DNA of 64,000 bases from positions 1-64,000 of the forward strand of contig CAJAQB010000001.1 of NCBI GenBank assembly GCA_903943975.1. The letters are read 5' to 3'. Below, one piece after another: positions 1 through 8,475 of this stretch (positions are counted from its first letter, which is position 1; every line of letters begins with the position of its first letter). Source of the DNA: Synechococcus lacustris. GTDB lineage: Bacteria; Cyanobacteriota; Cyanobacteriia; PCC-6307; Cyanobiaceae. The notes below the pieces were generated by a model. The model was not told where the DNA came from and made no database searches. It saw only the letters and a list, made by a program, of their open reading frames with translations. The position numbers were made by a program, and so were the translations under genes.

Positions 1-336
1 AGCCCGGTCTCAGGGCAGCGCTCAATCACCGCTGAAAACGTGTGCATGGTGGTGGACTCCGTCTGGCCATTCTGCTGCGGACATCCCAGGAATGAAAGGC
101 CCCAGCCCCCCGAACCTGCCGGCAAGGCCTGTGGTGAATGACCTGCTGACCTTGCATTTGGCACATCGGCTGGAGCGTTTCCCGACAGGCGGCGACACCG
201 GTCTCGATGCTAATTGACATCAAACAACAGAGCAACGAATCACCCGAACTGGGCTTCCACCTGCTCAATCAGTGCCTCTGCTTGGGTGCATCCTCGTAGC
301 GGTAGAAGCTCGGTTATACCCACACCCCGTGTGACT
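1..336. other. Left-edge stretch without a supported gene
   Basis: No convincing gene is seen. On the minus strand, directly after the nucleotidyltransferase fragment stops, short open pieces such as one ending AEALIEQVEAQFG look like the decayed tail of a partner gene. Minimal nucleotidyltransferases are often paired with a HEPN-domain protein, so a destroyed partner is possible, but I cannot identify it. The ORF at 26-268 has no recognisable domain. Confidence 0.3.
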
Positions 337-588
337 TCATGAGTAATCACTGAGCAGCACGCCCTGGATGATGGCCTCATGCACCAGGGATCCAGGCTCA
401 CGCAAGCGACGTGCGGCTTCTCCGCTGGAGTGGAGCACCAGATCGACCGACAGGTCAGGTTGGGCTACTGCTCCCCAGAGTTCCGCAAGCAAGGCAAAGC
501 GGTCTTGCCCTGCAAGCCAGGCATCTGGAGCCGTGATCAGCAGGTCGACATCTGAAGCAGCACGAGCCTCTCCTCGAGCTCTATGGTG
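337..588 (-). pseudogene. Truncated minimal nucleotidyltransferase (MNT) domain
   Basis: The last 80 or so residues of ORF 337-714 match a nucleotidyltransferase of the MNT type, the usual antitoxin partner of HEPN toxins. The motif RARGEARAASDVDLLI corresponds to the family signature GSxARGxxxxxSDxDLL, with the metal-binding acidic pair in SDVDLL. The glycine-serine of the signature is replaced by HH, and the 40 residues before it (MPFKYPLISS...) have no family resemblance and run through the repeats at 611-661. The 5' end of the gene has therefore been replaced by unrelated DNA, most simply by an insertion at about 585-610. Normal family members are about 100-140 residues. A functional product is unlikely. 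Confidence 0.6.
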
Positions 589-610
589 GCTTGGCTTGAG
601 AGGGAAAAAG

Positions 611-661
611 TGCAGATATGCAGATACGAGGGATAACAAGTGCAGATAAGAGGGGTGACAA
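611..661. repeat. Tandem 20-bp repeats, IS21-like transposon end
   Basis: Two near-identical 20-mers lie 22 bp apart: GCAGATACGAGGGATAACAA at 620-639 and GCAGATAAGAGGGGTGACAA at 642-661. A partial third copy (TGCAGATAT) precedes them. Read on the minus strand the block begins TTGTCACC. IS21-family elements have ends starting TGT with several internal 20-bp repeats, so this may be a leftover terminus. No istA or istB gene and no matching inverted end were seen at the other side of the UbiD cluster. A tandem operator for the UbiD operon is the alternative. Confidence 0.4.
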
Positions 662-746
662 TTTTTCTGAACCCTGGGGCAGCGGCTCGAAATCAATGGA
701 TACTTAAAGGGCAAGGATCCCTGTAGGCAGTATTTACAAAATCAAA

Positions 747-2543
747 ATGAAAACCAACTCCACACCACCCCGCGCATACGACGACCTCCAGGCCCATCTT
801 GCAAAGCTAAATCATTACGGGCTTCTTCATACGATCGACATCCCGGTCAACAAAGACCGCAACCTTCATCCCCTAGTACGCTGGAGTTATGTTTCACAGC
901 TTGAATCCCGCGAACGAAAGGGATTCTATTTCACCAATGTCACTGACAGCAACGGGGTGAACTACAAGGGAAACTGCGATGTTTGCGTTGCAACAACCGC
1001 AGGAAATGAGCAGATCTATGCTGTTTCGATGGGCCTTGATGCTCAATTTGATGTAAAGAATCCCGAGATCGACGTCCCGGCTCTCAGCCAGGCCATAGCA
1101 GATAAATGGGCGCAAGCCTTTAGCAATCCGGTGGCCGCAGTCGAGGTAACCGCTGAAGAAGCACCTGTTCAGGAAATCATCATCACCGGCGAAGATCTCA
1201 TCGGCAACGACAAGGGGCTTGCATCATTGCCGATCCCGAATAACACCCCTGGTTTTGATACTGCACCGTATTTTTCTGCGGGACTCTGGGTCACAAAACC
1301 GCTAGATGGCGAACGGGAAAACATCTCTCAAAACCGTACTAATATCAAAGCTTCAAATCGTATGTGCGGGATGTGGCTGATCCAGACCGGCGGCGATGCC
1401 CATAAAAATTGGGAAACCTATAAGAAGGCCGGCAAGAAAATGCCAGTTGCGCTGGTTGTCGGGGCTCCTCCCTCCCTCCAGCTTATCGGCCCGCAAAAAA
1501 CACCGGGCAACATCGATGATTTGGATGTGGCCGGAGGTCTTGTCGGAGCACCGATCCGGAAAGTGCGTTGCAAGACTGTCCCTCTCTTTGTCCCGGCTGA
1601 TGCAAATATCGTTATCGAAGGCTGGGTCGACCCAGAAGTCCTCGAAATGGAGGCGCCCTTCGGCGAATCCCACGGCTACATGAGCATCGAGGAATACAAC
1701 CACCGGATCGAGGTGACCGCAATCACCCGCCGGAAACATGCCATCATCACCTCGATGATCTCTCAGATGGCACCCTCTGAATCAGGCGTCATCAAGCGAC
1801 TCAACTACGGCGCCATAACCTTAAATTTCCTCAAAAATACGCTCGGAATAAATCAAGTACTTAAGGTAGATTTGCACGAGGCTATGGTCGGCGTGTCACG
1901 ATTTACGGTAATAGTTTTTGAGCGCAACACGCCAAAAACAGAAATTTGGCGGGGCCTTCGCGGAGCAACCGTAGCCATGCGCTCGGTGGGCAAGATCACA
2001 GTGGCAGTGGACGAGGATATTGATCCCACAAACCTTGAAGAAGTCCTCTGGTCGATTGCCTACCGCGCCCACCCGAAGCAAGATTACGAAATCCTTGACT
2101 ATCAGGCAAACGGCCATGCGCCGAAGCTACGGCATATGTTCTGGGAGTCGCTGGTCATGATTGATGCCACGCTCAAATACGATATGGCTCCGATCGCCCT
2201 GCCAAAAAAAGAATTTATGCTCGAGGCAAAGGACCTCTGGGAAAAAGCGGGATTACCTCCTGTCCGACCTGCCCGGAAATGGTTTGGCTACAGCCTGGGC
2301 GACTGGTGCGATGAGTGGGATGCGTGCGCCCAGCGGGCCGTCGATGGCAAATGGCTCCTCAATGGCATTCGGACACAAAAAAGCGTGAGCACCGACGACA
2401 TTGGCGGGCCAACCACTGGGATCCCCCGACACGCCACCGCTATCTACGACGAAAAAACCGGTGAAATCCGGTATCCAAAAGGATTTCCGGTGACAGATGA
2501 CGCGATTCCAGACTTCTCTGCCAAGGATCTCTCTGAGTTCTGA
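747..2543 (+). CDS. UbiD-family prenyl-FMN decarboxylase (paralogue 1)
   Basis: Enzymes of this family decarboxylate (or carboxylate) alpha,beta-unsaturated or aromatic acids using prenylated FMN. The active-site signature LEMEAPFGESHGYMSIEEYN, with the conserved acidic residues of the ExPxGE region, lies near residue 300, followed by a stretch with SMISQMAPSESGVIKR. At 598 residues it is longer than the usual 490 or so. It resembles the third ubiD of this cluster over its length: both begin with a DLxxHLxxLxxxGLLHxIDIP segment and share HPLVRW. The start has no clear Shine-Dalgarno sequence. First gene of a same-strand run ubiD-ubiX-ubiD-prpF-ubiD. Codon choice is more AT-rich than in the flanking genes, suggesting transfer. 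Substrate unknown. Confidence 0.9.
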   Translation: MKTNSTPPRAYDDLQAHLAKLNHYGLLHTIDIPVNKDRNLHPLVRWSYVSQLESRERKGFYFTNVTDSNGVNYKGNCDVCVATTAGNEQIYAVSMGLDAQFDVKNPEIDVPALSQAIADKWAQAFSNPVAAVEVTAEEAPVQEIIITGEDLIGNDKGLASLPIPNNTPGFDTAPYFSAGLWVTKPLDGERENISQNRTNIKASNRMCGMWLIQTGGDAHKNWETYKKAGKKMPVALVVGAPPSLQLIGPQKTPGNIDDLDVAGGLVGAPIRKVRCKTVPLFVPADANIVIEGWVDPEVLEMEAPFGESHGYMSIEEYNHRIEVTAITRRKHAIITSMISQMAPSESGVIKRLNYGAITLNFLKNTLGINQVLKVDLHEAMVGVSRFTVIVFERNTPKTEIWRGLRGATVAMRSVGKITVAVDEDIDPTNLEEVLWSIAYRAHPKQDYEILDYQANGHAPKLRHMFWESLVMIDATLKYDMAPIALPKKEFMLEAKDLWEKAGLPPVRPARKWFGYSLGDWCDEWDACAQRAVDGKWLLNGIRTQKSVSTDDIGGPTTGIPRHATAIYDEKTGEIRYPKGFPVTDDAIPDFSAKDLSEF

Positions 2544-2565
2544 CCCCCTCTCTGCAAGGAGCCTC

Positions 2566-3150
2566 ATGAAAAAGCGCTTAATTGTCGGAATCACTGGGGC
2601 CTCAGGGACGATATACGGTGTTCGTCTTCTTGAGATCCTTCGGGAAATCGGCGGGATCGAAACCCACCTCATTACATCTAAGGCCGTTGAACGAACCACC
2701 AGCGAGGAAGGGGGGCGACCGATAAAAGAGATCAAAGCGCTGGCAGACGTCGTCCACGACGAACAGGATATCGGTGCCTCGATCGCAAGCGGTTCCTTCC
2801 GCACGATGGGGATGATCGTCGCGCCCTGTTCGGTGAAGACGATGTCGAGCATCGCAAATTGCATCACTGGGTCGCTGATGACGCGAGCTGCCGATGTCGT
2901 GCTAAAGGAACGCCGTCGCCTTGTCCTGATATTTCGCGAAACGCCCTTCCACCTCGGGCACCTGCGCAACCTGACCGCCCTTACAGAAATGGGAGCCATC
3001 ATCGCCCCCCCGATCCCATCGTTCTACCATCAGCCACAAACGGTCGGCGACATTGTCGATCAGTCGGTCCGTCGCGTCCTCGATCTTTTTGATCTTGACG
3101 TTCCAGGCATCAAACGCTGGAAAGAAACCCTCTCCAAAAGCGATCCCTGA
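2566..3150 (+). CDS. ubiX: UbiX-like flavin prenyltransferase
   Basis: UbiX attaches a dimethylallyl unit to reduced FMN, making the prenyl-FMN cofactor that UbiD enzymes need. The flavin-binding start GITGASGTIYGVRLLEIL, the central APCSVKTMSSIANCI, and the C-terminal RETPFHLGHLRNLTAL and PSFYHQPQT motifs are all present in a protein of normal length (194 residues). I chose the ATG at 2566, preceded by GCAAGGAG, over the ORF start at 2497, which would overlap the upstream gene. Only 22 bp separate it from the first ubiD, so cofactor maker and cofactor user are probably co-transcribed. Having its own ubiX beside three ubiD genes points to a self-sufficient pathway rather than ubiquinone synthesis. 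Confidence 0.92.
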   Translation: MKKRLIVGITGASGTIYGVRLLEILREIGGIETHLITSKAVERTTSEEGGRPIKEIKALADVVHDEQDIGASIASGSFRTMGMIVAPCSVKTMSSIANCITGSLMTRAADVVLKERRRLVLIFRETPFHLGHLRNLTALTEMGAIIAPPIPSFYHQPQTVGDIVDQSVRRVLDLFDLDVPGIKRWKETLSKSDP

Positions 3151-3215
3151 AAAAAAGCGCAGCGGAAAAATAAAATCAATTCTTTCGGCAAAAAACCAAC
3201 CAAAAAGAATTAACA

Positions 3216-4811
3216 ATGAAACAACAGTCCCTCAGCGATTTCGTAAACGACCTCGAAAAGATCGGCCAGCTAGTCCGCATCCGTGAGGAAAAGCGGGTTG
3301 ACGAACTTCCGCAGATCATGGAGCAGAATCCCGACAAGGCCGTTCTTGTCGAAAAGGTCAAGGATTCGGAATTCCAGTTCCTGGCAAATGCCTACTCCAA
3401 CAGAATCCAGTATGCCCATGCGCTGGCATGCCAGGGCGATGAACTGGCGCAGGAAGTGGCGAAGTTTGGAACGAGGACATTCCAACCGGTTTTGGTGCCA
3501 ACGGCTCCTTGCAAGCACGTTATTATAAAAGGGAACGATGTCGATTTGACAAAGCTCCCGCTGTTTCTGCACCACGACCACGACGGCAATGCGTATCTGC
3601 AAGATACCAGTGTCATCTCGCGAGACCCGGACACGGGACTCATGAACTGGGGCATCTATCGTCTGATGTTCCGGTCAAAAAATGAAACAAATGTGGACAT
3701 GCGCAACGACAGCCACAAGGCGCGGGTCCACGCAAAAAAATACCAGGCGAAAGGCGTGGATATGCCGGTCGCCATTGTCATCGGGGGGCCGACGCTCGAT
3801 AAAATCGCTTCCATGTATACCATACCAGGCGTCGACGACTGGGACGTGCTTGGCGGGTTTTATGGCGAGCCTGCCAAGTTGGTGAAATGTGAAACCAATG
3901 ACTTAACTGTTCCTGCAAACGCCGAAATCGTCCTGGAAGGAAGAATCCTGACAACCGAGGGATGGATCTACGACGAAGGCCCCTATGGCGAATTCACGGG
4001 AACTTACGGAGGTGGCTTGCCCGAAAACTGCCGCATGGTCGTGGATTGTGTCACCTATCGTAAAAATGGCATCTACCAGCACGCCACGATCGGCGGGCTT
4101 CATCCCGGGAGAACGGATATGGCGGTTTGGAATGCCACGATAGAAGCCGATATTTATAAGGCGCTTGAAAATGCCGGCATCCAAGTATTGAATGTTTACC
4201 TTCCTAACAACGGCTCCACAAACATCGCGTATGCAAGAATTAAGACTGTTGGAGGTGGCGACGCCAAGCAGGCCCTTGGAATCATGCTCACCTGTTCGCG
4301 GCAGTGGCTGCCAAAGATAGCCTACGTTTTCGACGATGACGTTGATATCTTTGACCCCGACCGGGTGATGTGGGCTCTTGCATGGCGGTTGGATCCGGCC
4401 AAGGATATTATGGTTATGCCCGAGCAGAATGTTTTGCCGCTTGAGCCGATGTGCATGACCAACAAGCCACCGGTTCACCTCGCAAAAGTCGGTTTCGACT
4501 GCACGATCCCTGTGGTGGGCGATGTCGATCGCCTCTCCTTTGCCGCTTGCACCGTGACGGAACCGCTCGGCGATGTTCCGAAGGATCTGAAAATCATGAC
4601 TGAGGCCGAACTCGTCGCTGCCATGACGAAGCATATCGAGGAGGCTCCCCGCACCTGGCACGAAATCCTCAAGCACTTCCACGGCCAGCCGTATCCCAAC
4701 ATCTACCGCGCTTTCGGCGAGCTGCGCCACAAGCTCGGGCGCATGGCTGACGAGAGACCGGCCTATCCCTATGCCTTTTCCGAGAGTTGTTTTGTCTATA
4801 ATGAGAAATAG
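3216..4811 (+). CDS. UbiD-family decarboxylase (paralogue 2)
   Basis: A 531-residue UbiD-fold protein of a different subgroup from its two neighbours. The start MKQQSLSDFVNDLEKIGQLVRI is typical of UbiD/gallate-decarboxylase-type members. The active-site segment reads YDEGPYGEFTGTYGG near residue 255, retaining the acidic residues that act with prenyl-FMN. Family knowledge predicts a soluble oligomer acting on an unsaturated or aromatic acid; the substrate cannot be read from sequence. It follows ubiX after 65 bp and is only 6 bp before prpF, so it is the middle of the operon. Whether the three UbiD proteins form one hetero-oligomer, as multi-subunit carboxylases do, or act in succession is open. 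Confidence 0.9.
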   Translation: MKQQSLSDFVNDLEKIGQLVRIREEKRVDELPQIMEQNPDKAVLVEKVKDSEFQFLANAYSNRIQYAHALACQGDELAQEVAKFGTRTFQPVLVPTAPCKHVIIKGNDVDLTKLPLFLHHDHDGNAYLQDTSVISRDPDTGLMNWGIYRLMFRSKNETNVDMRNDSHKARVHAKKYQAKGVDMPVAIVIGGPTLDKIASMYTIPGVDDWDVLGGFYGEPAKLVKCETNDLTVPANAEIVLEGRILTTEGWIYDEGPYGEFTGTYGGGLPENCRMVVDCVTYRKNGIYQHATIGGLHPGRTDMAVWNATIEADIYKALENAGIQVLNVYLPNNGSTNIAYARIKTVGGGDAKQALGIMLTCSRQWLPKIAYVFDDDVDIFDPDRVMWALAWRLDPAKDIMVMPEQNVLPLEPMCMTNKPPVHLAKVGFDCTIPVVGDVDRLSFAACTVTEPLGDVPKDLKIMTEAELVAAMTKHIEEAPRTWHEILKHFHGQPYPNIYRAFGELRHKLGRMADERPAYPYAFSESCFVYNEK

Positions 4812-4817
4812 GATCCC

Positions 4818-5987
4818 ATGAAAACAGTTCGCGGTATCTTCATGCGGGGAGGAACCAGTAAGGGTGTCTATTTCCACGCCAAGGATCTTCCCAGTGATCC
4901 GAAATTGCGAGACAAAGTGATTCTAGATGTCTATGGCAGCCCCGACATTACTGAGATTGATGGTCTTGGTGGGGCAGATGTTTTGACAAGTAAGACCGCC
5001 ATCATCGAGCGAAGCGCAAGGAAAGATGCCGACGTGGATTACACTTTCGGTCAGGTAATGTTTACGGAGGCGCTGGTCGATTATCGCATCAATTGCGGCA
5101 ACATTTCAGCAGGGGTGGGACCGTTTGCCGTGGACGAGGGATTAGTTGATGATGCGGTGGAGCCGATTACGAGGGTGAGAATTTATAATACCAATACCCA
5201 GAAGATTCTCATCGCCGAGGTACCGGTGAAAAACGGCAAAGCGGTCGTTGAGGGGGATTACAGCATCAGCGGAGTTCCGGGAACCGGGGCAAAAATAACG
5301 CTTGATTTTTCCCAAACAGTAGGCAGCCAGGGCATGGGGCTTCTGCCGACCGGCAAGGTGAGCGAAAAGTTGACGGTGAAGGAAGTAGGCACATTCGATG
5401 TTTCCATCGTGGACGCAGCTAATCTTGCCGTGTTTGTCCCTGCCGAGGCTGTAGGCCTGAGCGGCAAGGAACGCTTTGAAGAAATCCTGGATCACAAAAA
5501 ACTCGGGGAAATCGCAGACAATATTCGTGGAACCGTGGGTGTAAAACTGGGGCTATATCCGGATCTTAAAAGCTTTTTAAGCATCAACCCAACCATGCCG
5601 TTCTGTATCTTTGTTCACCCGCCTGTCGATTATGTCAACTACGAGAACGGAGACCCCGTTCTTGCCTCTTCACAAGATCTCAGGGGGCTGATTCGATTTG
5701 CAGGAGCTTTCCATCATGCCTATTCAGGAACCGGTGCCGTCTGCACGGCGGTGGCGGCCCGCATCGAAGGGACAACGGTTCATGATGCTGTTCCCAAAGA
5801 ACGCATGAACGAGCCAATCATCAGCATCGGGCATCCTTCGGGCATCATCGAAGTCGAAATTAGAGTTGAGAAACAGGGTGATGATTACAAAATTCTTCGG
5901 GCAGCCTACGGTCGCACCTCTCGCAGAATCATGGAAGGCACTATCCACTTGAAGCCTTGGGCGGAGAGAATCGCTGAGTTGCGATGA
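4818..5987 (+). CDS. PrpF/GalD-family isomerase (DUF453)
   Basis: This 389-residue protein has the diaminopimelate-epimerase-like fold of PrpF (2-methylaconitate isomerase) and GalD (4-oxalomesaconate tautomerase). These move a carbon-carbon double bond in tri- or dicarboxylic acids by proton transfer. The N-terminal FMRGGTSKGVYF, a lysine in TSKTAII (about residue 59) and INCGNISAGVG with cysteine near 93 are the family hallmarks. The ATG at 4818 has TAGGATCC upstream, 6 bp after ubiD2. Its place among ubiD genes suggests it creates the alpha,beta-unsaturation a UbiD enzyme needs, or isomerises a product; that is inference. No aconitase-like partner is present. Confidence 0.88.
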   Translation: MKTVRGIFMRGGTSKGVYFHAKDLPSDPKLRDKVILDVYGSPDITEIDGLGGADVLTSKTAIIERSARKDADVDYTFGQVMFTEALVDYRINCGNISAGVGPFAVDEGLVDDAVEPITRVRIYNTNTQKILIAEVPVKNGKAVVEGDYSISGVPGTGAKITLDFSQTVGSQGMGLLPTGKVSEKLTVKEVGTFDVSIVDAANLAVFVPAEAVGLSGKERFEEILDHKKLGEIADNIRGTVGVKLGLYPDLKSFLSINPTMPFCIFVHPPVDYVNYENGDPVLASSQDLRGLIRFAGAFHHAYSGTGAVCTAVAARIEGTTVHDAVPKERMNEPIISIGHPSGIIEVEIRVEKQGDDYKILRAAYGRTSRRIMEGTIHLKPWAERIAELR

Positions 5988-6015
5988 TTTTAGCCAGCCT
6001 CAACAATTGAGAATC

Positions 6016-7680
6016 ATGCCAAACCCGCGCACTTACACCGATCTCAACGAACACCTGACAGCACTGAAGAAGGAGGGCTTGCTCCATATTATAGATATTC
6101 CGATCAATAAAGACAAACACCTTCACCCGCTGGTCCGCTGGCAGTTCCGTGGAGGGATCACATCAGCTGAACGCAAAGGGTTCCACTTCACGAATGTGAC
6201 CGATGGGGCCGGCACTAAGTATGGAGGATCATGCGCGGTCGGAGTGCTGGCCTCCAACCAGCGCATTTACGAAGTCGGAATGGCGGCCACGGCAATGGAG
6301 ATCGGGCCCAAATGGCTCGCGGCCATGGCCAATCCAATCCCGCCACGACTCGTCACAAACGCAGAGTGCCAGGAGGTGGTGATTGCGCGTTCAGAGATCT
6401 GCGACAGCAATGGCCTTGATCTCCTACCTGTCCCGATTTCAACCCCGGGGTTCGATGTGGCCCCCTACTTCACCGCCGGGTGCTGGATTACAAAAGACCC
6501 GGATACGAATATCCAAAATATGGGAGTTTATCGCGGGCACATCAAGTCCTGCGACCGCATAGGAGTGATGATGGAGATGTCCACCCTAGCCGGGGGCTAT
6601 GTGCATTGGAAAAAGTATCAGGCAGCGGGACAGAGGATGCCCGTGGCTCTGGTCCTAGGAGCGCCTCCGATCGTGGAGTTTACCGGCCCGCAGAAACTTC
6701 CGTTGGGGCAGGATGAACTCGGAGTCGCTGGCGCATTGGCGGGTGGAGCAATCAATGTTGTTCGTTGTAAAAGCGTTGATCTGGTTGTTCCGGCGGAGGC
6801 TCAAGCCATCATTGAGGGCTGGATTGATACCGATATCCTCGAGCCCGAGGGGCCGTTTGGCGAGAGCCACGGTTATATGCAAATCGAGGAATATAACTTC
6901 GTCATGCATGTCGAAACGATCACCTTCAGACGCAATCCCATCATCACCTCAATGATCTCCCAGGTGACACCAAGCGAGTCTAGCGTTATCAAAAAACTTG
7001 CCTACGAACCGATCTTTCTCGACCATCTGCGCAACCATCTCAACATCAAATCAGTCCAGCGCATTTCGATGCACGAACCGCTCACGAACCTGCGCAAGGT
7101 TATCTCGGTCGTACTTGATCGCAACGTGACACAAACAGAGGTTTGGCGCGCTCTTCAAGGGCTGTCATCCCTACAGCCAGCGGTCGGGAAGATTTGTGTA
7201 GCCGTGAATGAGGACATCGACCCAGACAACTCCGACCAATTGCTATGGGCGATTGCCTACCGCGCAAACCCAGTATCAGACATTCAGATCCTGAACTATC
7301 GCTCGCCGGGGCACGTACCTAGAACCGCCTCAACCGGCACGGAATCGACGCTGTTTATTGATGCCACGCTGAAATCCGATTTCCCGCCTGTCGCCTTGCC
7401 CAAAAAGGAATTTATGGAGGAAGCCAAGCTGATCTGGGAACAGTTAGGTCTGCCCCCGCTTCATCCCGAAACGCCGTGGCATGGTTACGACCTCGGACAG
7501 TGGTGCCAGGAATGGGATGAAATGGCCGCCAAAGCCACCGCCGGAAATTGGAAGGAAAACGGGGCCCGCGCCCTCTCGCTGCGTACGCACTTGGATGACC
7601 CCCAAGCGGAAGCCGCTGGAATCATCGCCGAATTGCGCTCAAAAGATTGCCCAACCCCTTCGCCTATCGCAAATACCTAG
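6016..7680 (+). CDS. UbiD-family decarboxylase (paralogue 3)
   Basis: Third UbiD protein (554 residues from the ATG at 6016; the ORF track uses an upstream TTG at 6007). It is clearly a diverged copy of the first: shared N-terminal DLNEHLTALKKEGLLHIIDIP and HPLVRW, shared active-site segment LEPEGPFGESHGYMQIEEYN, and shared SMISQVTPSESSVIKK. Insertions and C-termini differ, so the duplication is not recent. It starts 28 bp after prpF and closes the operon. The first and third proteins are both longer than typical UbiD and may be a specialised subfamily. The similarity to gene 1 within one operon hints at two related subunits or two related substrates. Confidence 0.9.
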   Translation: MPNPRTYTDLNEHLTALKKEGLLHIIDIPINKDKHLHPLVRWQFRGGITSAERKGFHFTNVTDGAGTKYGGSCAVGVLASNQRIYEVGMAATAMEIGPKWLAAMANPIPPRLVTNAECQEVVIARSEICDSNGLDLLPVPISTPGFDVAPYFTAGCWITKDPDTNIQNMGVYRGHIKSCDRIGVMMEMSTLAGGYVHWKKYQAAGQRMPVALVLGAPPIVEFTGPQKLPLGQDELGVAGALAGGAINVVRCKSVDLVVPAEAQAIIEGWIDTDILEPEGPFGESHGYMQIEEYNFVMHVETITFRRNPIITSMISQVTPSESSVIKKLAYEPIFLDHLRNHLNIKSVQRISMHEPLTNLRKVISVVLDRNVTQTEVWRALQGLSSLQPAVGKICVAVNEDIDPDNSDQLLWAIAYRANPVSDIQILNYRSPGHVPRTASTGTESTLFIDATLKSDFPPVALPKKEFMEEAKLIWEQLGLPPLHPETPWHGYDLGQWCQEWDEMAAKATAGNWKENGARALSLRTHLDDPQAEAAGIIAELRSKDCPTPSPIANT

Positions 7681-7720
7681 CCAAGCCTCCCGCCATCACT
7701 ACGGCGTTTGGCAGCAGTAA

Positions 7721-7930
7721 GACTGCATCACTAGACCCTGGGATTTTCGGCGTGGCCGCCGGGGTGGGTCAACGCCCAATGGCAGCACCAGTCCCCCCAG
7801 CAGCAGTCCCTCTGCTCACCATTACCGCTGCAAAGAAATTGGTTACTATGCCCGTGCCAAGGAGCTATTGCGGCAGGGACACAGCTATCTCGATGGCAAC
7901 GGGGATGGGGTGGCTTGCTCTAGCGATTAA
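7721..7930 (+). pseudogene. 5'-truncated excalibur-domain gene
   Basis: Missed by the ORF track because no start codon remains. The open frame ends in RCKEIGYYARAKELLRQG followed by SYLDGNGDGVACSSD, which is the excalibur calcium-binding-like motif (cysteine pair with DxDxDGxAC). It is preceded by a short Ser/Pro/Gly linker. Excalibur proteins are usually secreted with an N-terminal signal or nuclease domain; that part is missing, and an in-frame stop at 7718 separates the frame from the UbiD cluster. Its stop overlaps the tspO stop on the other strand. The break marks the right edge of the foreign-looking segment. Confidence 0.6.
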
Positions 7931-8399
7931 GCCGCTGCATCTGCCAGGTCACATAGGTGCCCACCGGACTCCAGAGCAGATAGGGAATCAACAGCAACCA
8001 GGCGGGCTGGGACAGCGGTGCCACCAGCAGCGCTAGGGCTACACCCCAAACCCAGCCCGCAAAACCAAGCACCGTGCCATTGCCTAGGCAGCGGGTACGA
8101 CAGATCAGCCAGGTGTAGCTCTGCACCAGCACCAGTAATCCCAGATAGCCACCCATCAGCCCCCAGCTTGGGCTTGCCGACCAGCTGAGCAAAGCTGAGA
8201 AGTAAAAACAGGCATAGATGCTGATCCAGATCAATGGGATCAAACCTTCAAAGCTGAGCCAATCGGGACGCCGCAGGCGCAGGAACCAGGCGAAATCCTC
8301 ACGGCTGGGATTCAGTGCAGCCGCAACGGCCACCAGCACCAGCAGGAGTACCAACGCAACGGCCACAGCCCCTTCCTCTGACCACAAGAGCCTGGCCAA
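7920..8399 (-). CDS. TspO/MBR-like membrane protein
   Basis: A 159-residue hydrophobic protein with about five membrane segments, matching the tryptophan-rich sensory protein (TspO/MBR) fold that binds tetrapyrroles and related ligands. Supporting features are the conserved RRPDWLSFEGLIPLIW near residue 45, aromatic-rich helices, and the closing LLIPYLLWSPVGTYVTW. TspO proteins in phototrophs are linked to porphyrin export and stress signalling. No ATG is available; TTG at 8399 or an internal GTG must be used, as an in-frame stop lies a few codons upstream. It converges on the excalibur remnant with an 11-bp overlap. Confidence 0.7.
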   Translation of the reverse strand: MARLLWSEEGAVAVALVLLLVLVAVAAALNPSREDFAWFLRLRRPDWLSFEGLIPLIWISIYACFYFSALLSWSASPSWGLMGGYLGLLVLVQSYTWLICRTRCLGNGTVLGFAGWVWGVALALLVAPLSQPAWLLLIPYLLWSPVGTYVTWQMQRLNR

Positions 8400-8475
8400 C
8401 AGATTTTATGCAAAAACCGAATAAACAGCCAACACTGCTGAACAGCGGCAGGCTGGTGGTAGTGGCGCTGTGCTG

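Noticed and set aside
2253-3002. 249-residue minus-strand ORF across ubiD and ubiX
   Set aside because: Opposite two clear family genes; no recognisable motif.
3216-4811. Housekeeping ubiquinone/plastoquinone UbiD
   Set aside because: Three paralogues with a dedicated ubiX and prpF in a foreign-looking segment do not fit a single-copy quinone pathway gene.
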